NCBI GenBank assembly: GCA_963735065.1
Contig: CAVTJL010000004.1
Span: 434,001 to 498,000, forward strand
Length of the DNA: 64,000 bases
Direction of reading: 5' to 3'
DNA from: CAVTJL01 sp963735065
Lineage (GTDB): Bacteria; Pseudomonadota; Alphaproteobacteria; Geminicoccales; Geminicoccaceae
Each line of letters opens with the position of its first letter. Positions within the stretch are counted from its first letter, which is position 1. This document shows positions 1 to 7,020 of this stretch, in pieces. Under the pieces are notes generated by a model. That model was not told the origin of the DNA. It did no database searches and saw only the letters and a list, made by a program, of their open reading frames with translations. The position numbers and the translations under genes are program-made.

Positions 1-1
1 G

Positions 2-960
2 GCGACCTATGTTCATCATCATCTGGGCTTGCCGCGCGGCTGCCGGCTCTTCGAGGTGAAGCAGGCCTGCTATGGCGGCACCGCCGCGCTGCAGATGGCG
101 CTGGGCGTCATCCGCACGGCAGCGCCCGGCATGCCGACGCGAGCGCTCGTGATCTGCACCGACACGGCGCGGCCGATACCGCATTCCTATGCCGAGCCTA
201 CCCAGGGCGCTGCCGCGGTGGCGCTTCTCGTGGGCCCGGAGCCGCGCCTGATCGAGATCGAGGGGCCATCCGGCATCTATGGCTACGAAGTGATGGATGC
301 CTGCCGGCCGACGCCCGATCTCGAGACGGGCGATGCCGATCTCTCGCTGCTCTCCTATCTCGACTGCATCGAGAAAAGCTTCGCCGCCTATCGCGAGCGG
401 GCGGGCGATGTCGACTATGCCCAGGACTTCGACTACCTGGCCTTCCACACGCCCTTCGGTGGGATGGTGCGGGGTGCCCATCGCTCGATGATGCGGCGCC
501 TCAAGGGGCTGCCGCCGCCCGCCATCGAGGCCGACTTCCAGCGCCGCCTGGCGCCGTCGCTGCGCTACTGCCGCGAGGTCGGCAACATCTATTCCGGCAC
601 GATCTTCCTGGCGCTTTGCGGCATCCTCGCCAGTGCCGATCTCGGCTCGCGCCGCCGGATCGGGCTTTTCTCCTATGGCTCGGGCTGCTGCTCGGAGTTC
701 TATGCCGGCTAGCCGGCGCCGAGGCGCGCGAGGCCGTGGCCGAGGCCGGCCTCGATGCCATGCTGGCCGAGCGTCACGAGCTGAGCATGGAGGAGTATGA
801 TCGTGTCCTCGAGGCGCAGGCGACAGTCCGCGCCGGCCAGCGCAACCAGAAGCTCGGCGATCTGGGGCTGGGCGCGCTCCAGGCCGAGCAGTTCGCCGGC
901 CGGGGCCTTCTGGTCCTGGACGGCGTCACCAACTATCACCGCGACTATCGCTGGAGCTGA
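2..960 (+). CDS. Polyketide beta-branching HMG-CoA synthase (HCS), 5'-truncated by window and frameshifted
   Basis: HCS of a trans-AT PKS condenses an acetyl-ACP unit onto the beta-keto group of the growing polyketide, the first step of beta-branching. The frame is open from base 2, so the start lies left of the window. The acyl-accepting Cys is in EVKQACYGGTAAL and the conserved FHTPFG His motif follows. The frame stops at 712 just after GSGCCSEFYAG. The family's C-terminus (LAGAEAREA..., ELSMEEYD..., ending NYHRDYRWS) continues without a gap one frame over, to 960. One missing base near 709-710 (ggctag where ggcctag would be read through) explains this. It may be a sequencing indel or true inactivation. 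It sits 2 bp upstream of ECH1 as the first visible gene of the cassette. Family assignment is firm. Confidence 0.9.
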   Translation, partial: DLCSSSSGLAARLPALRGEAGLLWRHRRAADGAGRHPHGSARHADASARDLHRHGAADTAFLCRAYPGRCRGGASRGPGAAPDRDRGAIRHLWLRSDGCLPADARSRDGRCRSLAALLSRLHREKLRRLSRAGGRCRLCPGLRLPGLPHALRWDGAGCPSLDDAAPQGAAAARHRGRLPAPPGAVAALLPRGRQHLFRHDLPGALRHPRQCRSRLAPPDRAFLLWLGLLLGVLCRLAGAEAREAVAEAGLDAMLAERHELSMEEYDRVLEAQATVRAGQRNQKLGDLGLGALQAEQFAGRGLLVLDGVTNYHRDYRWS

Positions 961-962
961 CG

Positions 963-1742
963 GTGTCCCCCCAGACGCTCGACATCGGCCGTGAGCGCAA
1001 GCTGTTGCGGGTCGTCCTGAGCCGGCCCGAGAAGCGGAACGCGCTGAGCGCGCAGATGATCGCCGAGCTTCACGCGGCCCTCGATGCCGCCGAGGCCGAT
1101 CCCGGCCTGCGTCTGGTCGTGCTTTCCGCCAAAGGCCCCGTCTTCTGCGACGGCATGGACTTTGCCGAAGCGGCCGGCGGCGGTGCTGCGCCGGCCGACG
1201 GATCGGACGTGGTCGCCGAGTTCTACCGGCTGATGACCCGCCTCACGCGCACAGCCAAGGTCGTGGTGAGCCTCGTCGAGGGGCGCGTGAACGCCGGCGG
1301 CATGGGGCTCGTCGCGGCGAGCGACTATGTCATCGCCCGCCCGGCTGCGAGCTTTGGTCTCTCGGAGGTCCTGTTCGGCCTCCTGCCGGCAACCGTGGCG
1401 CCCTTCCTGATCCGCCGCATCGGCTTCCAGCCCGCATTCCGCCTGGCGCTCACCGCGCAGCGCATCGATGCCGAGGCCGCGCGGGCCGTCAATCTGATCG
1501 ACGAGCTCGCGGCGGATCCGGAGGATGCGCTGCGGCGCCTGCTGATCCGCATCGAGCGCGTGCGCGAGCCAACGGTGGCGACGCTGAAAGCCCACTTCGC
1601 CGATCTCTGGATCATGAGCGCCGAGACCGAGCGGCTGTCCATCGCGCGGATCAAGGAGGCCATCGCCGATCCGCAGGTGGCGGCCGACATCCGTGCCTTC
1701 GTCAACGATCAGGTGCTGCCATGGCAGACGCCGTCCGCTTGA
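963..1742 (+). CDS. ECH1-type dehydratase of beta-branching cassette (PksH-like)
   Basis: Crotonase-fold protein of 259 aa. In beta-branching, ECH1 dehydrates the HMG-type intermediate made by HCS. Two oxyanion-hole regions are visible: GPVFCDGMDF (ECH1-type rather than the fatty-acid hydratase pattern) and VNAGGMGLVAASDYVIA. A GTG start 2 bp after the HCS stop is used, and the end overlaps the next gene by 22 bp, so HCS, ECH1 and ECH2 are probably co-translated. The assignment to ECH1 rather than a generic enoyl-CoA hydratase rests on the CDGMDF motif and on its position between HCS and ECH2. Confidence 0.88.
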   Translation: MSPQTLDIGRERKLLRVVLSRPEKRNALSAQMIAELHAALDAAEADPGLRLVVLSAKGPVFCDGMDFAEAAGGGAAPADGSDVVAEFYRLMTRLTRTAKVVVSLVEGRVNAGGMGLVAASDYVIARPAASFGLSEVLFGLLPATVAPFLIRRIGFQPAFRLALTAQRIDAEAARAVNLIDELAADPEDALRRLLIRIERVREPTVATLKAHFADLWIMSAETERLSIARIKEAIADPQVAADIRAFVNDQVLPWQTPSA

Positions 1743-2467
1743 GCTGGCCCTCGCCCTCGATCGCCCTGGTCGAGATGATGGACCGGGTCGGGCGCAACAC
1801 CTTCACGCGGGATCTGGTTGGCGGTCTGGCCCACGCCTTCACCGCGATCGGCGAGCGGGCGGACGCCAAGGTCGTCGTCATCCAGGGCTACGATCACATC
1901 TTCTGCGCCGGCGGCACCGAGGAGGAGCTGATCGGCATCGCCGACCGCAAGCAGAAGTTCGACGAGGCGGGCTTTTATCGGATGCTGCTCGACTGCCCGC
2001 TTCCGGTGGTGGCAGCGATGCAGGGTCACGCGCTGGGCGGCGGGCTCGTCTTCGGGCTCTACGCCGATCTCGTCGTGCTGGCGGCCGAGGCGCTCTACAG
2101 CGCCAACTTCATGAAGTACGGCTTCACCCCCGGCATGGGCGCCACCCATCTTCTGCCACTGAAGCTGGGCCCGGCCCTGGGCTCGGAGATGCTCTTCTCC
2201 GCCGCTGGCTACCATGGCGGCGCGCTGCGCGAGCGCGGCATCGGCTTTCCGGTCGTGCCACGGACGGAGGTCGTCCCGACGGCGATGCGCCTCGCCCGAG
2301 ATCTGGCGGACAAGCCTCGCCTCTCCTTGTGCCTCCTGAAAGAGACGCTGGCCGCACCCCTGAAGGCGGCGCTGCCGGCCGTCGTCGAACGGGAGATGGC
2401 GATGCACGACCTCACCTTCGCCCAGCCGGACATCAAGGAGCGCATCTCGGGCCGTTTCGGCCGCTGA
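1721..2467 (+). CDS. ECH2-type decarboxylase of beta-branching cassette (PksI-like)
   Basis: Crotonase-fold protein of 248 aa that follows ECH1 with a 22-bp overlap. ECH2 decarboxylates the glutaconyl-type intermediate to leave the methyl (or exomethylene) beta-branch. Visible motifs are HIFCAGGTEEEL, GHALGGGLVFGLYADLV and MKYGFTPGMGATHL, all typical of the PksI/ECH2 group. It ends 5 bp from the stop of the convergent trans-ER gene. No ACP donor or decarboxylating KS of the cassette is in view; they should lie to the left. Confidence 0.9.
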   Translation: MADAVRLSWPSPSIALVEMMDRVGRNTFTRDLVGGLAHAFTAIGERADAKVVVIQGYDHIFCAGGTEEELIGIADRKQKFDEAGFYRMLLDCPLPVVAAMQGHALGGGLVFGLYADLVVLAAEALYSANFMKYGFTPGMGATHLLPLKLGPALGSEMLFSAAGYHGGALRERGIGFPVVPRTEVVPTAMRLARDLADKPRLSLCLLKETLAAPLKAALPAVVEREMAMHDLTFAQPDIKERISGRFGR

Positions 2468-2472
2468 GGCGG

Positions 2473-3846
2473 TCAGGCGACGTTCGCGCCGCCGCGGGCC
2501 AGGCTCGCGAGCCGACGCTCGAGCACCTCGGCGGCACCCTGCATCAGACGCAGCGCCAGCTCGTCGGCGTGGCGCTGCCGCCAGTCCTCGAGCGGCGTGC
2601 CCCTGAGCCAGCGGTTCAGGCTGCCCATCGCCGGGCCGCAATGGATCTGGAAGTCGGCGGCGTCCTCGCGCCGTCCAGCCTGCGCAAGCCGGTTGCTGTG
2701 CACAAAGTACCAGCGGAACACCATCCCCATTTTCTTCTTGGGATTCTTCTCTGCCGCGGCGAGCTCGGCGGGTGCCGCCCGCTGGTAGTATCGCGCCGTC
2801 TCCTGCCAGACGGCCTCGATCGTGCGGCCGAAATAGCGGGTCTCGAGCTCGTGGCGCACCTCCGGTGCCAGCTCCTCCAGACCGCCGTGGCGCTGGTAGA
2901 GGTCGTAGAGGCGGTTGGCGCGGCCGACGAAGAGCGTTCCGCGCTTCAAGACCTGCACCTTGGCGCCGATCTCGAAGAGATCGCCGGCCGGCGCCATGTC
3001 GGTGTCCTGCACGTCGGCACGGGCCAGAAGATCCTTGACGGCGTCGCTGGTTCCGGCCTCCACGGTGCACTGGTTGATCGAGCCGGTCAGCACGAAATCG
3101 GCGCCCATGACGAAGGCGGCGGCGACCGCCTCGGGCGCGCCGAGGCCGCCTGCGAGCCCCACCCGCACACGGTGGGGCAGATCGTGTCGGGCCTCGGCCT
3201 CGTCGCGCGCCCGCAGCATCTGCGGCAACAGCGCCAAGGCGACGCGACGGTCGGTGTGTCCGCCGGAATCGGCCTCGGCACAGACATCGTCGGCGAGTGG
3301 CAGGCGCATGGCGAGACGTGCGGCTTCGGCGTTGATGCGCCCCGATGCCAGGAGACCCGCCACGATCTCAGGCGCCGCGGGCGCAAAAAACTGCTCGGCG
3401 ACGCGCGGATGAGAGACCTTGGCGAGGACCCGGTTCACCGGCCTGGGCGCCCCGTCCGGGCCGGCCGTGAGGCCGGTAAGGCGGTAACGCACGAGGGCAG
3501 GGGTGACCTGGACGAAGGCGGCGGCCTCGACGCGGCGCACCTCGCGTGCCAGGAACAGATCGACGAGGTCCTCCTCCTGCCGGGGGATCAGCATGTTGTG
3601 AAGGAAGTTGACGCCGAAGGGCTCGTCCGGGCGGAGCGCGCCGCGGATCCGGCCGATCGCTCCATCGACCTCGTCGGGCGTCAGGCCTCCAGCACCGAGG
3701 AAGCCGAGGATGCGCGCTCGGCCAAGACGGGTCACCATCTCGGCGGATGCGATTCCTTTCACCATCGCGCCGGCGACGTAGCTCATGTCGACGCCGTGGT
3801 CGCGGCGGAACCGCTCGTCACCTAGGGCTTTGTAGCTGATCGGCAC
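2473..3846 (-). CDS. trans-acting enoyl reductase, PfaD/PksE-ER family
   Basis: FMN-dependent TIM-barrel reductase of 457 aa that acts in trans on enoyl-ACP intermediates in trans-AT PKS systems. The N-terminus MSYVAGAMVKGIAS, the nitropropane-dioxygenase-like segment RVGLAGGLGAPEAVAAA, and GADFVLTGSINQC are the FMN/substrate region. The C-terminal MGMVFRWYF and FQIHCGPAMGSLNRW are typical of PfaD proteins. It uses a GTG start. It is stand-alone here, not fused to an acyltransferase as in some clusters. It converges on ECH2 and is transcribed away from the poly-Asp protein operon. Confidence 0.9.
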   Translation of the reverse strand: MPISYKALGDERFRRDHGVDMSYVAGAMVKGIASAEMVTRLGRARILGFLGAGGLTPDEVDGAIGRIRGALRPDEPFGVNFLHNMLIPRQEEDLVDLFLAREVRRVEAAAFVQVTPALVRYRLTGLTAGPDGAPRPVNRVLAKVSHPRVAEQFFAPAAPEIVAGLLASGRINAEAARLAMRLPLADDVCAEADSGGHTDRRVALALLPQMLRARDEAEARHDLPHRVRVGLAGGLGAPEAVAAAFVMGADFVLTGSINQCTVEAGTSDAVKDLLARADVQDTDMAPAGDLFEIGAKVQVLKRGTLFVGRANRLYDLYQRHGGLEELAPEVRHELETRYFGRTIEAVWQETARYYQRAAPAELAAAEKNPKKKMGMVFRWYFVHSNRLAQAGRREDAADFQIHCGPAMGSLNRWLRGTPLEDWRQRHADELALRLMQGAAEVLERRLASLARGGANVA

Positions 3847-4002
3847 GCCCCGACACCTTGCGGGCTGAAGACGACCGACATGTCATCGGCACACCGGAAC
3901 TGCTGCCACGCGTTCATCGCCGATGTCCAGAGCGTCGACCGAGGCCTGCGGCCGGCCGTTGCGGAATTGATGCCGATGCGGTGCGATGGTCCGGCAATTT
4001 CT

Positions 4003-4031
4003 TTGACCGGGGCATTGTGGTTAGGTACGTT
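4003..4031 (+). promoter_or_regulatory. Predicted sigma70-like promoter for the small-protein/UbiB/TE operon
   Basis: TTGACC at 4003-4008, a 17-base spacer, then TACGTT at 4026-4031. Spacing and -35 box fit a housekeeping promoter. A start near 4038 would leave a leader of about 50 bases before ATG 4087 and would exclude an upstream start at 3880. Prediction only. Confidence 0.45.
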
Positions 4032-4086
4032 GGCGCCGTCGAGTTCGGAAAAGGCTTCAGCCGAGCCAGGTGGAATGGGGGGTCGT

Positions 4087-4479
4087 ATGCGGAGAGGGTT
4101 CGGACCAGACGTCAACCGCATTGTCATCATCAAGCCAGCTGGGTCGGGGCATGGTCGTGCCCGAGAGATCTATAACGACAGTGCCGATGACGACGACGAT
4201 GACGGCGAGATTCGCGTACGCATCCTGAAGCGTACGGATAGCGGTCGGCTCAGGGCCAGCGACTGGGTGGCTGACGACGATCGTAAGCCGAAGAAGTCGA
4301 GTCGCAGTCTGCGGCCGATCGAGAAGGTCCTGCGCCGCGCGGCCCGCCGTCAGGCACGTATGTCGAACATCTATCTCGGGCTGCATGACAGGTCCAATCG
4401 GCGGAAAAAGAATGGCTGGGCCAAGGACTTCGGTCGGAATGTCGTGAAGACATATCGTCGTGCCCTGAAGTCGCGATAG
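4087..4479 (+). CDS. Small basic protein with internal poly-Asp run, unknown function (PKS cluster)
   Basis: 130-aa protein, not confidently recognised; from memory it resembles DUF6312-type small proteins (unverified). It has a short N-terminal beta-like stretch (NRIVIIKPAG), a run of six Asp (SADDDDDDGE), and a very basic second half (RKPKKSSRSLRP, RRAARRQAR, SNRRKKNG, TYRRALKSR). Predicted soluble, no signal or TM. ATG 4087 follows GGGGGG. ATG 4075 is possible, but AGGTGG would then abut the start. It is followed within 46 bp by a second small charged protein and then by a UbiB-type kinase, so the three probably act together. Charge segregation suggests binding to a polyanion, a metal or its acidic neighbour, which is inference. 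Confidence 0.7.
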   Translation: MRRGFGPDVNRIVIIKPAGSGHGRAREIYNDSADDDDDDGEIRVRILKRTDSGRLRASDWVADDDRKPKKSSRSLRPIEKVLRRAARRQARMSNIYLGLHDRSNRRKKNGWAKDFGRNVVKTYRRALKSR

Positions 4480-4525
4480 CTTGGTCGAGAGTTGCGGTCA
4501 CGTGGCTAGCTTGGGGAATGGCAGC

Positions 4526-4813
4526 ATGGTAGCTCAGACGGCAGAGAAGCCGACGGCTGAGAAGAAGGACGCTCCGGTCGCGGCAGACGAGGGAGTCGTC
4601 TGCGTCGTCGACCTCGGCGAGCATAGCCGCAAGCGCATCAAGCGGCTGCGGCGCGGCCGTGGTCGCCTGATGAGCAAGGTCGAAGGGGTGATTGAGGACC
4701 TTCAGGAAGAGGGTGTGCTCGCCTCTGGCGCCCAGACGGTCGTGGTCGTCGTTCGCGAGGAGCCCAGCCTGATGGGGCTCTGGCAGGATGATGACGACGA
4801 TGACGACGACTGA
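4526..4813 (+). CDS. Small protein ending in eight Asp residues, unknown function (PKS cluster)
   Basis: 95-aa protein; from memory it resembles DUF6200-type proteins (unverified). The core reads VVCVVDLGEHSRKRIKRLRRGRGRL, a basic segment, then a predicted helix (SKVEGVIEDLQEEG) and a hydrophobic strand (AQTVVVVVREE). It ends QDDDDDDDD. ATG 4526 is chosen because GGGGA lies about 8 bases upstream; an upstream GTG at 4481 has no comparable site. It sits between the poly-Asp basic protein and the UbiB kinase. The acidic tail could pair with the Arg/Lys-rich half of its neighbour or chelate metal; neither is shown. Confidence 0.72.
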   Translation: MVAQTAEKPTAEKKDAPVAADEGVVCVVDLGEHSRKRIKRLRRGRGRLMSKVEGVIEDLQEEGVLASGAQTVVVVVREEPSLMGLWQDDDDDDDD

Positions 4814-5099
4814 GGAAGTCGCTCGTCCCTGAGAGGGGCGCTCGATCCCCTTAAAGAGCCCGATCTTCCTGCATGTTGATGTGGCCAGCTCCGGCGCGTC
4901 GTCCGGAGCTTGCTTTCATTCTCGGGGTCCTGCCCGTGACGCGACCTGCCTGATCAAGAGTGGTGGTCGTGCTGCGTGTCTGTCGCAGGAGGTGGACGTG
5001 GGTCCGTGGCCAGCTCGGATCTGATGGGAGTGGTCGTAGGCCGTCTCCCGAACGCCGGCAGGATAGCCCGCCTGCTGAGCTCGCCGGCTTGAGGCAGCC

Positions 5100-7019
5100 G
5101 TGACAGGCGAGGTCGTGACGTTGCACCCCAGCGGGCCGACGACGCGCGGGCACTCCCCGCTGCATGTCACCGTCGTTGAGCCCACCGAGCGACGGCCGAA
5201 GAACCGCCGCAAGGTCAAGGTCATCAACAGGCGGCCGCCAGAGACCTCGCTCGAGGTGGCCGATTACATTCCGACGCCCCTGCGGCATCATCTTCGAAAA
5301 AGCAATGTCGAGATCGCTGCGTCGCAGAGCCGGTCCCGTTGGCGCGGGCTGACCACGCAGTGGCAGCTCTTCAAGCTCCTGCTGCATATCAGGCTCGGGC
5401 AGATCTTCGGTTGGGAGGATCCCGATGCCAACGCCATCCGGACGCGGGAGTTGCTGGAAAGCCTGGGAGGCATCTGGGTCAAGATCGGGCAGGTGCTCTC
5501 GCTGCGAACCGACATGCTCAAGCCGGCGATGTGCCGCGAGCTGTCAAAGCTTCAGTATCGAGTCTCCGGGTTCCCCTGGAGCGAGGCGCGGGCCGTGCTC
5601 GAGGCGGAGATCGGTCCCGACGGGATGCGACGGACGTTCACCCATATCGAGACCTCGCCCTTCGCCGCCGCTTCGATCTGTCAGGTCCACAAGGCGACGC
5701 TCCGCAAGGGCAATCGGAGCGTGGTCGTCAAGATCCAGCGGCCAAGCGCCGCCATGCAGTTCCGAGACGACATACGCAGCGTCGAGCGTGTGGTGCGGCT
5801 GATGGGGCTGCTGGGCATCGGCAAGATGCTCATGCTGCACGAGGGCCTGCGCGAGATCGACGAGATCCTGCGAGAGGAGGTCGACTACCGCTACGAGGCC
5901 GCGAACATCAGGCGGATGCGGAAGAACCTCAGGGATCACGGCGTGCATGTCCCACGCGTCTTCTCCAAGATCAGCACGCAGCGCGTGCTGGTCATGGAGT
6001 ACGTGCCGGGCGTGCTGATGTCGGAGCTCATCGAGGTCCAGACCGAGGATCCGAAGCGGGCCCAGGAGTGGCTCGATGAGAACGATATCGATCGCCGCCA
6101 GATCGCCGAGGCGATGGTTACCACGATGTTCAGGCAGGTATTGGAAGACAATCTCTTTCATGGAGACCTGCACCCCGGCAATATCATTCTTCTCCGGGAG
6201 AACAAGTTCTCGTTGATTGACTTCGGATCCATCGGATCGCTCGAGCCCGATATCCTGCGCCTTTACAAGGAGGTCAATCGCGCCCTGATGCGCAAGGATT
6301 TCAGGCGGGCGGCCGACTACATGCTCTGCATGGCGCCTTCGGTCCCGACGGCGGACGCGGCCGAGTTGCGACAGGCGCTCACCCACACGATGAAAGGATG
6401 GGAGGCCCGCAGCCATTTGCAGGGACTTCCTTACGCCGAGCGGGGCATGGGCTCGATCTCGACCGAGACCTCCCGTGTGATGGGGAAGTACGGGACGCCG
6501 CCGAGCTGGGTGATGCTTCGGATGGGACGGACGCTCGGTACCCTCGATGCCTCGCTGCAGACGCTGGTTCCCCAGGCGAACTTCCTCAAGCTCTACAGTG
6601 CCTATTATCGAGACCTCCAGCGTCGGCGTCGTGACCCGCGGAAGCTCGCGCGTGATGTGGGCCGCACGGCCGGCGAGCTGATGTCGATCGCCTCCGACGC
6701 CCGGCTTCTTCTTTCTTCGGACCTCCGTCGTGAGGCCCTCAAGCTCAAGGGCATGATGGGATCCTTCTCCCGCGTCTGGGCGGTGGTCCTGGCTCGGCTC
6801 CGTTGGGTTGCAATCGGCTTTTGCATCTTCAGCGTGATCGCTTGGCTTTGTCAGTTCGACCGCCACCTGTTGCCCGGGTGGCTCGTCCCCACCGCCCGCT
6901 GGATCGACGACGCCACGCCGGACGCGGCCTACATGGTGTGGATGTCGTTCGCGATCCTGGCGCTCTTCGTAGCCCATATCCTCAGGGCGGCCAGTACCAC
7001 CTTGAGGCAGCCGGACTAG
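5100..7019 (+). CDS. UbiB/AarF/ABC1-family atypical kinase in PKS cluster
   Basis: 639-aa membrane-associated protein-kinase-like ATPase. It shows KIGQ (128-131), the Ala-rich loop AAAS (189-192) that replaces the P-loop in this family, the ATP-binding Lys (VVVKIQRP, K211), HGDLHPGN (354-361) and DFG (374-376). Two C-terminal TM segments lie near 565-590 and 615-635. The family supports coenzyme Q biosynthesis, possibly by extracting lipophilic intermediates from membranes. A housekeeping ubiB would sit with ubiE/ubiJ, not inside a PKS cluster, so a specialised role is inferred. The start is GTG 5100. About 70 N-terminal residues are basic and extra to the family core. The TE gene starts 1 bp after its stop, so expression is coupled to polyketide release. 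Confidence 0.85.
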   Translation: MTGEVVTLHPSGPTTRGHSPLHVTVVEPTERRPKNRRKVKVINRRPPETSLEVADYIPTPLRHHLRKSNVEIAASQSRSRWRGLTTQWQLFKLLLHIRLGQIFGWEDPDANAIRTRELLESLGGIWVKIGQVLSLRTDMLKPAMCRELSKLQYRVSGFPWSEARAVLEAEIGPDGMRRTFTHIETSPFAAASICQVHKATLRKGNRSVVVKIQRPSAAMQFRDDIRSVERVVRLMGLLGIGKMLMLHEGLREIDEILREEVDYRYEAANIRRMRKNLRDHGVHVPRVFSKISTQRVLVMEYVPGVLMSELIEVQTEDPKRAQEWLDENDIDRRQIAEAMVTTMFRQVLEDNLFHGDLHPGNIILLRENKFSLIDFGSIGSLEPDILRLYKEVNRALMRKDFRRAADYMLCMAPSVPTADAAELRQALTHTMKGWEARSHLQGLPYAERGMGSISTETSRVMGKYGTPPSWVMLRMGRTLGTLDASLQTLVPQANFLKLYSAYYRDLQRRRRDPRKLARDVGRTAGELMSIASDARLLLSSDLRREALKLKGMMGSFSRVWAVVLARLRWVAIGFCIFSVIAWLCQFDRHLLPGWLVPTARWIDDATPDAAYMVWMSFAILALFVAHILRAASTTLRQPD

Positions 7020-7020
7020 C

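Noticed and set aside
1693..3825. Very long open frames opposite or offset to ECH2 and the trans-ER (both strands, over 1.3 kb)
   Set aside because: They are Arg/Gly/His-rich shadow frames of high-GC coding DNA; the real genes in other frames have clear catalytic motifs.
3880..4086. N-terminal extension of the first poly-Asp protein (69 extra codons)
   Set aside because: It reads like non-protein sequence, overlaps the predicted promoter at 4003-4031, and lacks a ribosome site.
4190..4812. GAT/GAC triplet runs as microsatellite repeats
   Set aside because: Both runs are in frame, use mixed Asp codons and fall at defined places in two small genes, so they are better read as coded poly-Asp.
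5100..7019. Treating the UbiB-like gene as the housekeeping ubiB
   Set aside because: No ubiE, ubiJ or other coenzyme Q gene is near, the N-terminus is extended and basic, and the gene is tightly coupled to the PKS thioesterase.
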